A stretch of 64,000 nucleotides of DNA from Microthrixaceae bacterium (GTDB lineage Bacteria; Actinomycetota; Acidimicrobiia; Acidimicrobiales; Microtrichaceae), in contig JACJWI010000005.1 of assembly GCA_020637215.1 (NCBI GenBank), positions 1 through 64,000 on the forward strand, read 5' to 3'. Positions within the stretch are counted from its first letter, which is position 1, and every line of letters starts with the position of its first letter. Shown one piece after another: positions 35,884 to 43,918 of the stretch. The position numbers were made by a program, and so were the translations under genes. The notes beneath the pieces were generated by a model. It was not told the DNA's origin, ran no database searches, and was given only the letters and a program-made list of their open reading frames with translations.

Positions 35884-36362
35884 GATCTTCGATCCTCCAT
35901 GATCTGCTGGAGCTCCTGGAGCAGGCGCCGGAGGGTCGACATCCGGCGGGGTCCGAGCGCGGTGGCGAGCTCCGCCTCCACGGAGGCGATGTGGCGGAGC
36001 GCATCGGTGATCTGGCTCCACCCGCGCGTTGTGAGGTGGACGAGCCTCGCCCGGCCGTCGCTCGGATCATCGGTTCGTTCCAGGTAACCGCGTGCCTCCA
36101 GTTGCTCGACGAGGTAGGAGATCGACGGCTTGGTCATCTGTGCCCGTCGGGCGAGGTCGGTGATCCTCGAGCCGGCCGGGTCGATGTGTTGGAAGACGAC
36201 CAGGTGCGCGGGCCGGAGGTCGTCGTAGCCCACGGTGTGGAGGTGATCCAGGAGCTGTGCGGAGAACTCCAGGTAGGGGTTCCTCAGGAGGACCCCGAGG
36301 TTGGGGTCGGGTCCCATCTCCTCGAGGTGTGGGAGCGCTGGGTCGGGGCGAGGTGGGCCCAT
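35880..36362 (-). CDS. MarR-family transcriptional regulator
   Basis: 160 residues with a winged helix: LRPAHLVVFQHIDPAGSRITDLARRAQMTKPSISYLVEQLEARGYLERTDDPSDGRARLVHLT, where the DPSDGRA wing is typical of MarR. Dimerisation helices flank it. ATG 36362 gives the full length; ATG 36317 would trim 15 residues. It overlaps the VOC gene downstream and is divergent from fdhD over a 102-bp, unusually AT-containing gap, probably its own operator region, though I see no clean palindrome there. Confidence 0.9.
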   Translation of the reverse strand: MGPPRPDPALPHLEEMGPDPNLGVLLRNPYLEFSAQLLDHLHTVGYDDLRPAHLVVFQHIDPAGSRITDLARRAQMTKPSISYLVEQLEARGYLERTDDPSDGRARLVHLTTRGWSQITDALRHIASVEAELATALGPRRMSTLRRLLQELQQIMEDRRS

Positions 36363-36464
36363 GAAGCGGAGTATCGCACACGATTGGAAGAATGTCTTAC
36401 TTACGTCAGCAGGTCGCGTACGGTTCCGCGGTTGAGGGGATCCTGGCCCCCGTAGGCTGGCGCA

Positions 36465-37352
36465 GTGGCCCGATCCCGTACCGAGAGCCGGCTCGTCAGG
36501 CGCTTCGCGATCGCTGGCGACGAGCGTGGGGTCGCCAGCCCCGTCGACCAGGGGCGGGCGCACCAACGACTCCTGGTCGAGGAGCCGCTGGAGATCCGTG
36601 TCGACGGGACGACCGTCGCCACCACCATGCGCACGCCGGGCCACGACTTCGAGCTGGCGGTCGGGTGGTGTCACGCCGAGGGCCTCCTCGACGGTGTCGA
36701 GCTGCGGGGGATCCGCTACTGCGCCACCGGATCTGCCGTCGACACCGGCTTCAACGTGGTCACGGTGGACACCTCGGGGCGTGGCCGGCCCGTCGAACCC
36801 CGGCTCAACCCGATGACATCGTCGTGCGGGATCTGCGGAACCGACACCGTCGATCGACTGCTCGAGCGACTGGACCGCCTCCCGGTCGGCGCTCCGCTGT
36901 CGGCCGAGGTGCTCTCGTCGGTCACCGAGTGGGTGGCGGCAGACCAGGAGCTGTTCAGGTCCACCGGCGGGAGCCACGCCGCAGCGCTTCTCTCACCCGA
37001 TGGTCGGGCGTGTGTGGTGCGCGAGGACATCGGGCGTCACAACGCTGTTGACAAGGCCGTCGGGCGGATGGTTCTCGACGGCGACCTCCCGGCCACCGGA
37101 TCGATCCTCTGGATCTCGGGCCGGGCCAGCCTCGAGATGGTGCAGAAGGCGTGGGCCGCCGGCGTTGCGGCCCTGGTGTCGGTCAGCGCTCCGAGCTCGT
37201 TGGCGGTTCGGACCGCGGAGCGGGCGGGGATGGTGCTGATCGGGTTCGCGCGGGACGGCCGGTTCACGGTGTACGCGGGCGCCGATCGGGTTCTGGCGGA
37301 TTCTGAGGTCGGGATTGCGACAAGGTGTGTGAGTGAGGACCCCTATATCTGA
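36465..37352 (+). CDS. fdhD: FdhD sulfurtransferase for formate dehydrogenase
   Basis: 295 residues. RTPGHDFELAVGWCHAEGLL and the CxxC motif SSCGICG (the loop that carries the persulfide) are characteristic, as is EDIGRHNAVDKAVG. FdhD passes sulfur from a cysteine desulfurase to the bis-MGD cofactor, forming the essential sulfido ligand of formate dehydrogenases. The next gene, a YdeP-type molybdoenzyme, overlaps it by 20 nt, so it is the likely client. GTG start at 36465. Confidence 0.95.
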   Translation: MARSRTESRLVRRFAIAGDERGVASPVDQGRAHQRLLVEEPLEIRVDGTTVATTMRTPGHDFELAVGWCHAEGLLDGVELRGIRYCATGSAVDTGFNVVTVDTSGRGRPVEPRLNPMTSSCGICGTDTVDRLLERLDRLPVGAPLSAEVLSSVTEWVAADQELFRSTGGSHAAALLSPDGRACVVREDIGRHNAVDKAVGRMVLDGDLPATGSILWISGRASLEMVQKAWAAGVAALVSVSAPSSLAVRTAERAGMVLIGFARDGRFTVYAGADRVLADSEVGIATRCVSEDPYI

Positions 37353-39651
37353 CGGGAGGGTGGGGCGGGCGCTGCGGCGGATCGGCCTGCACCCCGAGTT
37401 GTGGGCCGGGCTCAGCCCCAACGGCATCACCCAGCAGAAGCCGCGGCACTACCGCGACATGGCCAGAATCGCCGTCGACAACGCACACCACCCGAAGTAC
37501 GCGTGGGACGTCCTCACCAAGGGCGTGTGCGACGGGTGCGCCCTGGGCGTGGCCGGCCTGCACGACTGGACCATCGACGGCGTCCACCTGTGCACCACGC
37601 GCCTGGAGCTGCTCGAGCTCAACACCGCGGACCCACTCGACCCGATCCTGCTCAGCGACGTCGACGCGCTCCGGTCGCGCTCCGGCAGGGAGCTGCGGGC
37701 CCTCGGACGCCTGGCGCACCCCATGCGTCGCCGTCGTGGCGAGGCCGGCTTCCGTCGCATCACCTGGGACGAGGCCCTCGACGCGTCGGCCGGGGCGCTG
37801 GCCGCCACGACCCCGGAGCGTATGGCGGTCTTCCTCACCTCCCGCGGGCTCACCAACGAGACCTACTACGCGGCCGGCAAGGCCGCCCGCGCCCTCGGGA
37901 CCGCCAACATCGACTCCGCGGCCCGGGTGTGCCACGCGCCGTCCACCCTCGGGCTGAAGGCCACGATCGGCGTCGCCGCCTCGACCTGCTCGTTGCGCGA
38001 CGTCATCGAGAGCGATCTGGTCGTGCTGTGGGGCACCAACCCGGCCAACAACCAGCCGGTGTTCATGAAGTACCTCGACCAGGCCAAGCGCAACGGCACC
38101 CGGGTCGTGGTCGTCAATCCGTTCCTGGAACCGGGACTCGAGCGGTACTGGGTCCCGAGCTCGGCGGAGTCCGCGGTGTTCGGGACACGCATCTGCGACC
38201 TGCACGTTCCGGTGCGGCCCGGTGGCGACATCGCGCTGGCCAACGCGGTGCTCAAGGCGCTCATCGCCCGCCGGGCGGTCGACCACTCGTTCATCGATCA
38301 CCACACCAACGGCTGGGCCGAGACGGTGGCCGCCCTCGACGCCCAGGACCTCGACGACCTGCTGAGGCAGGCCGGCGTCGACGCGGACACCTTCGAGCGG
38401 TTCGTCGACCTCTACGCCGGAGCGGACGCGTCGGTCCTGATCTGGTCGATGGGGATCACCCAGCACACGTTCGGAGTCGAGGGGGTCCAGGGGATCGTCA
38501 ACCTGGGCCTGGCCCGCGGCAACGTCGGGCGCAACGGCGCCGGGCTCATGCCGATCCGGGGTCATTCGGGAGTGCAGGGCGGCGCCGAGATGGGGGCCTA
38601 CGCCACCGCGCTGCCCGGCGGCGTCGGCATCGACGCCGGGTCAGCTGCGGCGCTGTCGCAGCAGTGGGGCTTCCCGGTGCCGGACCACGACGGCCTGACC
38701 GCCCCCGAGATGGTCGAGGCGGCGGCCCGGGGCGAGCTCGACGTCGTGTGGATGTCGGGCACGAACTTCCTGGAGGTGCTGCCCGACCCGGTCGCGGTGG
38801 CCGCCGCGCTCGACCGCGTCCCGACCCGCATCCACCAGGACGTGATCGTCACCACCCAGATGCTCGTCGACGGCGACGACGTGATCCTGCTCCCCGTCGC
38901 CACCCGCTACGAGCAGGAGGGCGGCGGCACCTCGACGACCACCGAACGTCGCGTCGCGTTCTCGCCCGAGATCCCCCGCCGGGTCGGCGAGGCCCGCAGC
39001 GAGTGGCGGCTGTTCGGCGACATCGCGACCCGGGCCCGCCCCGAGCGGGCCCACGCGTTCTCCTGGCCGACCAACCGGGACCTGCGCGCCGAGATCGCCC
39101 GGGTGGTCCCCGCGTACGCCGGCGTCGAGTTCCTGGAGCGGACCGGCGACGCGATCCAGTGGGGGGGACGGCACCTCTGTCCGGGAGGTCGCTTCCCGAC
39201 ACCGGACGGGCGCGGCCGCTTCACGCCGCTGGAGCCGCCGACCGTCGACGTCCCCGACGGGCGGTTCCTGGTGTCGACCCGGCGGGGCAAGCAGTTCAAC
39301 TCCATCGTGTGGGCCGACGTCGACCCTCTGACCGGGGCGGGACGAGACGCCGTGTACCTCGACCGCTCCGACGCCGCCGCGTTGGGCCTGTCCGACGGCG
39401 ATCCCGTCGTGCTGCGCTCCGAGGTCGGCGAAATGGCCGCCCGGGTTCGCGTGACCCGCCTGCCGTCACGCACGGCCCAGGTCCACTGGCCCGAGGGCAA
39501 CGTGCTGCTGCCCGCCGGGGCCGATCACCGGGAACCCGGCTCGAAGATCCCGGACTACCAGGCGATCGTGGAGATCGTCCCGGTGCGGGACGGCCCCCCG
39601 GCTCAGGCCACCACCCGAGCCGCGCCTCCGTCGGGACGCAGGGCGACGTAG
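37333..39651 (+). CDS. FdhF/YdeP-family molybdopterin oxidoreductase
   Basis: 772 residues related to the formate-dehydrogenase alpha subunit. Cys66, Cys69 (VCDGCALG) and Cys87 (LCTTR) probably hold an Fe-S cluster. Cys200 in AARVCHAPST is where Sec or Cys binds molybdenum in formate dehydrogenases. WSMGITQHTFGVEGVQGIVNL, MPIRGHSGVQGG and a C-terminal molybdopterin-binding domain (DAAALGLSDGDPVVLRSEVG) follow. GTG 37333 overlaps fdhD. There is no beta or gamma subunit, as usual for the YdeP group, so its electron partner is unknown. The 3' end overlaps the convergent lipoprotein gene by 49 nt. Confidence 0.92.
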   Translation: MRTPISDGRVGRALRRIGLHPELWAGLSPNGITQQKPRHYRDMARIAVDNAHHPKYAWDVLTKGVCDGCALGVAGLHDWTIDGVHLCTTRLELLELNTADPLDPILLSDVDALRSRSGRELRALGRLAHPMRRRRGEAGFRRITWDEALDASAGALAATTPERMAVFLTSRGLTNETYYAAGKAARALGTANIDSAARVCHAPSTLGLKATIGVAASTCSLRDVIESDLVVLWGTNPANNQPVFMKYLDQAKRNGTRVVVVNPFLEPGLERYWVPSSAESAVFGTRICDLHVPVRPGGDIALANAVLKALIARRAVDHSFIDHHTNGWAETVAALDAQDLDDLLRQAGVDADTFERFVDLYAGADASVLIWSMGITQHTFGVEGVQGIVNLGLARGNVGRNGAGLMPIRGHSGVQGGAEMGAYATALPGGVGIDAGSAAALSQQWGFPVPDHDGLTAPEMVEAAARGELDVVWMSGTNFLEVLPDPVAVAAALDRVPTRIHQDVIVTTQMLVDGDDVILLPVATRYEQEGGGTSTTTERRVAFSPEIPRRVGEARSEWRLFGDIATRARPERAHAFSWPTNRDLRAEIARVVPAYAGVEFLERTGDAIQWGGRHLCPGGRFPTPDGRGRFTPLEPPTVDVPDGRFLVSTRRGKQFNSIVWADVDPLTGAGRDAVYLDRSDAAALGLSDGDPVVLRSEVGEMAARVRVTRLPSRTAQVHWPEGNVLLPAGADHREPGSKIPDYQAIVEIVPVRDGPPAQATTRAAPPSGRRAT

Positions 39652-40361
39652 CCGCCGGTGCGGCGGGTGCCGCCGTCGACGTACACGCGGATCACGGTCC
39701 CGTCGAAGAACGGCGCCCCGTCCGCCGCGATCAGGTGGGTGACGCCGGTCGATCCCTCGAGCGGTCCACCGACCTGCGCCTCGACCAGGCCCGTTGCCTG
39801 GGGAACGGCGGCAGCAACCGCGTTCCAGTCGACCGAGCCGAGGTCCCACACCCGCGCCGCGACGTCGTCGGAGCCGGTCAACTTCACCGGTGAGGCCTCA
39901 CCGACCCGTCCGTCGCGCCAGTCCCGTCGGTCGACCGCGGTGGGCCGGTCGGGCAGCTGGTAGCTCAGGCTGGCGTAGGGGCCGCTGCCGACGGGGAAGT
40001 GCACCGTGAGCTCCACGGCCTTCGTGGTCCCGAGCTCGGTCCGGAACGCGTCGATCGCCGCGAGCAGCGCGTCCGGGGCGGGCACCGTGGCGACCGTGGT
40101 CGAGGTCCTGTCTCCCGGAAACGCGGTGTCGCCGGGGAAGGCGGTACTCCCGGGACGCGCGGTGCCAGCCGGCCGATCGGATGGTTCGCCGGTCCCCGGC
40201 CCGACCGGACGCTCGGGGGCGGCGGTGCTCGACGTGCGGGCCTTGTCGGCCGCCGCGGAGAAGCGGTCTTCCTCGGAGTCGCCGCATGCGGCCGGAGTCC
40301 CGATCACGAGTGCGCCGAGGACGACGAGAGCCGTCGTTCGGAGGTGCGACCTGATCCTCAT
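39603..40361 (-). CDS. Secreted lipoprotein of unknown function
   Basis: 252 residues. The signal peptide ends in the lipobox GTPAAC, so Cys26 should be lipidated. A low-complexity Pro/Gly/Ser/Thr linker with a small repeat (STAFPGDTAFPGD) spans about residues 45-90, then a globular domain of about 160 residues (VELTVHFPVGSGPYASLSYQLP... VKLTGSDDVAARVWDLGSVDW). I do not recognise the domain. It overlaps the 3' end of the convergent molybdoenzyme gene by 49 nt and is divergent from hemQ. Confidence 0.75.
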   Translation of the reverse strand: MRIRSHLRTTALVVLGALVIGTPAACGDSEEDRFSAAADKARTSSTAAPERPVGPGTGEPSDRPAGTARPGSTAFPGDTAFPGDRTSTTVATVPAPDALLAAIDAFRTELGTTKAVELTVHFPVGSGPYASLSYQLPDRPTAVDRRDWRDGRVGEASPVKLTGSDDVAARVWDLGSVDWNAVAAAVPQATGLVEAQVGGPLEGSTGVTHLIAADGAPFFDGTVIRVYVDGGTRRTGGYVALRPDGGAARVVA

Positions 40362-40432
40362 CCCCGCAGTGTGCCCGAACCGCTGCTGTGTCCGATGCGA
40401 CCGGGATCGAGTCGGTCCCTACACTCGCGCCC

Positions 40433-41116
40433 ATGCCCGAGGCATCCACCCCGACCGTCGGCCTCGCCGTGGTCCACCTCTTCTTCCGCACGGCACCGCT
40501 CGCGGACCGCGCCGGGATCGTCGCCGCTCTCGACGCCGCCGCCGAACGGGGCGACCAGGCGGTGGTCGTCGCGCTGCTCGGCCACAAGGCGGACCTCGGT
40601 GTCATGGCGCTGTCGTCGGACCAGTGGAACCTCCGCCGACTCCAGACCGACCTGGTCGCTGCCGGCCTGGACCTGGTCGACAGCTACGTGTCGCTGACCG
40701 AGAGCTCGGAGTACGCCGAGGGGATCCCCGAGGAGATGAAGCAGGCCCGGCTGTACCCGCAGCTGCCGCCCGAGGGGAAGCCGGTGTTCTGCTTCTACCC
40801 CATGTCGAAGCGGCGGGAGGTCGGCGCCAACTGGTTCCAGCTCGACTTCGATCGACGCAAGGAGCTCATGTACGAGCACGGTGCCTCGGGTCGCAAGTTC
40901 CGCGGTCGGGTCCTGCAGGTCGTCACCGGTTCCACCGGCACCGACGACTTCGAGTGGGGTGTGACCCTGTTCTGCGTGAACCCCGACGACGTGAAGGACG
41001 TCGTGTACACCATGCGCTACGACGAGGCCTCGGCGGTGTACGGCGAGTTCGGGCCGTTCTACGTGGGCATGGTCGCGGACCCCGGGACCGTCCTCGGTGA
41101 GCTCGGGATCGACTGA
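40433..41116 (+). CDS. hemQ: Coproheme decarboxylase HemQ/ChdC
   Basis: 227 residues of the chlorite-dismutase-like superfamily. The FYPMSKRR motif (Tyr122, Lys126) is the HemQ signature, and the TMRYDEASAVYGEFGPFYVG end is typical. HemQ removes two propionate carboxyls from iron-coproporphyrin III, the last step of the actinobacterial/Firmicute heme route. ATG 40433 gives the family length; GTG 40388 would add 15 residues. The other heme genes of the window lie 20 kb away. The last 20 nt overlap the LmeA-like gene. Confidence 0.92.
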   Translation: MPEASTPTVGLAVVHLFFRTAPLADRAGIVAALDAAAERGDQAVVVALLGHKADLGVMALSSDQWNLRRLQTDLVAAGLDLVDSYVSLTESSEYAEGIPEEMKQARLYPQLPPEGKPVFCFYPMSKRREVGANWFQLDFDRRKELMYEHGASGRKFRGRVLQVVTGSTGTDDFEWGVTLFCVNPDDVKDVVYTMRYDEASAVYGEFGPFYVGMVADPGTVLGELGID

Positions 41117-42209
41117 GGGTCCGGCCGCGGGTGCCGGACTCGCCGCCCCGGCCGAGCGTCGCGGGGCACCGCCCGACGGGCGTGCCGTCCTCGACGGACC
41201 GCTCCCCGCGGAACCCGCGGCTCCCGAACCGACCGGGGTCGGCCCGGCCGGGAGGAGGGCGGCGCCGGAACGGGCGTGGAGTCGTCCGGTCTGGGCGTCC
41301 CGGACCGCGGACGAGATCGACGGAGACCGCACCGGATCGCCGTCGCGCCGCTGGGTCCGCTGGAGCGCCGTGGCCCTCGCCGTCGTGGTGCTGGTCGCGG
41401 CGGTCGCGGGCGCCGAGAACCATGGTCGCCGGCGCCTGCGCGACGCGGTCGCCGAGCAGCTCCGCTCCAGCGGCATCACCGGGACCATCGACGTCTCCGT
41501 TCCGGGAGGACCGGTGCCGGTGGTCCTGCCCGCCCTCTTCGGACGTGGTCTGTCGGAGCTGGAGATCCGGATCCGCGACGGGCAGGTGGCCGGGCTGCCG
41601 GTCGCTCGGGCCGACTACGTCCTGACCGACCTGCAAGGGGACGTGTCGCTGCGGACCGGTCAGGTCCACGTGCGTTCGATCGGCGGGGGTGACGTCCGCA
41701 TCGAAGTCGCTCCGAGCGCGTTGGCCGACAGCATCGGCACCGAGCTGGTCATCCGCGACGGCCGGCTCCGAGCCGGGCCCGACGAGCTGCTGGTCGACAC
41801 CGAGGTCGTCGGCGATGCGCTCGTCCTGTCCGGGCCGGCCGAGTCGCTCTGGGGCGCGCCGATCGAGGTGCCGATCGCGGACGGCTACCTCCTGCCCTGC
41901 ACCCCGGAGGTGAGCATCCGGCGTTCGGTGGTCGTGCTGTCCTGCCGGGGATCGAAGCTCCCGGGTGTCCTGCGCGCACCCCTGGGCATCGACAGCCGCG
42001 GCGGCAGCGACGTCGCCCCGGTCGGCTCGCTCGTGCCCCCCGCCTCGACCGTCGTCGCCGGTCCGGGAACAGCGACCACCACCGAGGACCCTGTCACGAC
42101 CACGATCGCCCCGACCACGATCGCCCCGACTGAGACGGTCCCGGTGGTCACCGTCGCTCCGCCGGTCGAGCCGGTTCCCGCGCCGGCCGCCCCACCCGCA
42201 CCGGGCTGA
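41097..42209 (+). CDS. LmeA-like DUF2993 phospholipid-binding protein
   Basis: 370 residues: an N-terminal Ala/Pro-rich cytoplasmic part (to about 85), one membrane helix (SAVALAVVVLVAAVAGAE), a DUF2993 domain (about 110-300: LRSSGITGTIDVSVPGG, LFGRGLSELEIRIRDG, GGGDVRIEVAPSALAD) and a Thr/Pro/Val-rich tail. In mycobacteria the DUF2993 protein LmeA binds phospholipids in the periplasm and helps lipomannan maturation. Overlap with hemQ implies coupled translation, but no functional link is known. Confidence 0.78.
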   Translation: MSSGSTEGPAAGAGLAAPAERRGAPPDGRAVLDGPLPAEPAAPEPTGVGPAGRRAAPERAWSRPVWASRTADEIDGDRTGSPSRRWVRWSAVALAVVVLVAAVAGAENHGRRRLRDAVAEQLRSSGITGTIDVSVPGGPVPVVLPALFGRGLSELEIRIRDGQVAGLPVARADYVLTDLQGDVSLRTGQVHVRSIGGGDVRIEVAPSALADSIGTELVIRDGRLRAGPDELLVDTEVVGDALVLSGPAESLWGAPIEVPIADGYLLPCTPEVSIRRSVVVLSCRGSKLPGVLRAPLGIDSRGGSDVAPVGSLVPPASTVVAGPGTATTTEDPVTTTIAPTTIAPTETVPVVTVAPPVEPVPAPAAPPAPG

Positions 42210-42217
42210 ACGCCGGG

Positions 42218-42502
42218 TCAGTCGTCGGCGACGGGCTGCCAGGTCGGGAACGACAAGTGGGCCACACCCTGGTGGCGGACCACGCGACCCTGGGCCGACA
42301 GCCGACGCAGCATCGGCTCGGCCACCGCGGGCCCGCCGACGAGCGCCATGAACTGCGGGACCGGCAGCAGCACCGGACCATCGGCGTCGCCGTCCCGCAG
42401 CAGGGCGTCCATCTCGAGCACCGGACGCTCGGGCCGCGACGGGTCCGTCACGAAGCAGTTGTATATCACCCGCTCGAACACCGCCGTCGCACGGATGCGC
42501 AT
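42218..42502 (-). CDS. Small hypothetical protein
   Basis: 94 residues starting MRIRATAVFERVIYNCF. It contains VLLPVPQFMALVGGPAVAEPMLRRL and RVVRHQGVAHLSFPTWQPV, suggesting a small alpha/beta or winged-helix-like fold, but no family is recognised. ATG 42502 is chosen because upstream residues are Arg/Pro-rich and look non-coding. It is divergent from the next gene over 50 bp and convergent with the LmeA-like gene, whose stop is 8 nt away. Confidence 0.55.
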   Translation of the reverse strand: MRIRATAVFERVIYNCFVTDPSRPERPVLEMDALLRDGDADGPVLLPVPQFMALVGGPAVAEPMLRRLSAQGRVVRHQGVAHLSFPTWQPVADD

Positions 42503-42552
42503 CCACCGTTTGTACCCGAACCGGGACCTGCAGGCGGACCAGACTGGGGTCG

Positions 42553-43023
42553 GTGACCGATTGGACCGACGAGGAGCGCTTCGCCGAGCACGGGCGACAG
42601 CTGGCCGCAGCCATCGACGCGGTAATCGAGCCATGGGTGACGCGTTGCGTGACCGAGACCTGTGCCGCGGCCGGGATCCCCGTCGACGACCGGGTCCGGG
42701 ACGCTGCGTCTGACGCGGCACGACGGTGCCGCCGAGAGGTCGCCGCGGAGATGGCCGCCCTGGTCGCTGCCGACGTCGATGCCCAGACCGTCACCCCGCT
42801 GCAGGTGCTGCGGACCTCGGTCCGATTCCCCACCGAGGCCCTGGTCGACCTCGGCGTCGAGCCCCCGCGACGCGACGACTTCGATCGGAGAGCCTTCCCC
42901 GAGGACATCTACGGACTGGGACCGGCCGGGTTCAGCGACGTGGATCCGTCGCTGCGGGACCCGGGACTGGCGTGGGGCGCGGCCAAGGCCCACGTGCACC
43001 GGCGACGTCACCTCGAGAGGTGA
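42553..43023 (+). CDS. Hypothetical helical protein
   Basis: 156 residues, mainly helical: WTDEERFAEHGRQLAAAIDAVIEPWVTRCV, then ARRCRREVAAEMAALVAADVDAQTVTPLQVLRTSVRFPTEAL, ending in a basic tail (HVHRRRHLER). The TPLQVLRTSVRFPTEALVDLGVEPPRRDDFDRR region looks like a conserved motif of actinobacterial hypothetical proteins. No enzyme motif, signal peptide or membrane span. GTG start at 42553. Confidence 0.65.
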   Translation: MTDWTDEERFAEHGRQLAAAIDAVIEPWVTRCVTETCAAAGIPVDDRVRDAASDAARRCRREVAAEMAALVAADVDAQTVTPLQVLRTSVRFPTEALVDLGVEPPRRDDFDRRAFPEDIYGLGPAGFSDVDPSLRDPGLAWGAAKAHVHRRRHLER

Positions 43024-43076
43024 CGATGCCGACAGGCCGGCGGGGCGGGCCCCCGGAACCCGAGACGGGACCGCTG

Positions 43077-43259
43077 TCAGTGGGAGCCGGGCTCGCGGCT
43101 CCAGCCGGCGTCGGTGATCGAACGCGGCTCGAAGAACAGGCACCCCTCCGGGCAGGCGAACGGCATCGGCTCCGCCGCGTCGACGCGGCATCGCTGGACG
43201 ACCTCCCCGGACGTCACGGTCCGACTCGAGTAGTGGCGGCAGTCGGTGCGAACGGCCAT
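43077..43259 (-). CDS. Small four-cysteine protein
   Basis: 60 residues with four cysteines: Cys7 (DCRHYSSRTV), Cys24 (QRCRVDAAE), and Cys36 and Cys40 (FACPEGCLFFEPR). Their spacing suggests a zinc or iron-sulfur site in a minimal domain. Every part of the sequence looks constrained, so I take it as a real gene. It is divergent from glnB, and GlnR-like boxes lie between the two starts, so nitrogen control of both is possible. Function unknown. Confidence 0.72.
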   Translation of the reverse strand: MAVRTDCRHYSSRTVTSGEVVQRCRVDAAEPMPFACPEGCLFFEPRSITDAGWSREPGSH

Positions 43260-43286
43260 GGCACGATCCTACGGGCGACCCGACAC

Positions 43287-43324
43287 GTAACCGAGCCTCC
43301 CGCCGCCGGAAACACTGCCGAAAC
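43287..43324. promoter_or_regulatory. GlnR-like box upstream of glnB
   Basis: GTAAC (43287), GAAAC (43309) and GAAAC (43320) start exactly 22 and 11 bp apart, the phasing of the actinobacterial GlnR operator (alternating GTnAC and GAAAC boxes every 11 bp), with the box expected at 43298 missing. It lies 92-129 bp before the glnB ATG. Confidence 0.55.
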
Positions 43325-43415
43325 AAGGGGTCCGTAGCTTCATGGCCACCCCGGTGGAACGAGCGCCGGAACCTGAGCACCGTGTCGCCGACCGGACCGA
43401 GAAGGGAACCTACGC

Positions 43416-43754
43416 ATGAAGCTGGTCACCGCCGTCGTCAAGCCGTTCAAGCTCGACGACGTCAAGCAGGCACTGAAGGGGGTCGGCGTGGTCGGCATGA
43501 CCGTGACCGAGGTCCGGGGCTTCGGCCGCCAGGGCGGCCACACCGAGACCTACCGGGGCACCGAGTACCAGGTCGACTTCCTGCCCAAGGTCAAGATCGA
43601 AGCCGTCGTCGACGACGCCGACGTGGCGGCGGTGACCGACGCCATCGTCGACGCCGCCAGGACCGACAAGATCGGTGACGGCAAGGTCTGGGTGACGAAC
43701 GTGGACGAGTTGGTCCGGATCCGCACCGGCGAGACCGGCGCGGACGCCGTGTGA
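43416..43754 (+). CDS. glnB: Nitrogen regulatory protein P-II
   Basis: 112 residues, the standard P-II length. Begins MKLVTAVVKPFKLDDVKQAL. The T-loop RGFGRQGGHTETYRGTEYQVDF contains Tyr51, the uridylylation (or adenylylation) site, and GDGKVWVTNVDELVRIRTGE forms the C-terminal signature. It senses ATP/ADP and 2-oxoglutarate. The uridylyltransferase gene glnD follows at 164 nt. Unlike many actinobacteria, no amtB lies upstream. GGAAC-type purines precede ATG 43416. Confidence 0.97.
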   Translation: MKLVTAVVKPFKLDDVKQALKGVGVVGMTVTEVRGFGRQGGHTETYRGTEYQVDFLPKVKIEAVVDDADVAAVTDAIVDAARTDKIGDGKVWVTNVDELVRIRTGETGADAV

Positions 43755-43918
43755 GCTGACCGGACCCAGGATCCGGGGGCGACCGTCCTACGCGCGGTAC
43801 ACGCCGAACTGTGCCGACGGCGGTCGCTCCCGACGCGCGCTCGGGCGGGTGGGACGGGCCGCTCGCTCGTCGCCGCCGGATCCGAGAGCCGCACCCGCAT
43901 GATCACGGCTGACTGAAC

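Noticed and set aside
36363..36464. MarR operator between the marR-type gene and fdhD
   Set aside because: The gap is AT-richer than its surroundings and contains CTTACTTACG, but I could not find a convincing inverted repeat or paired promoter boxes.
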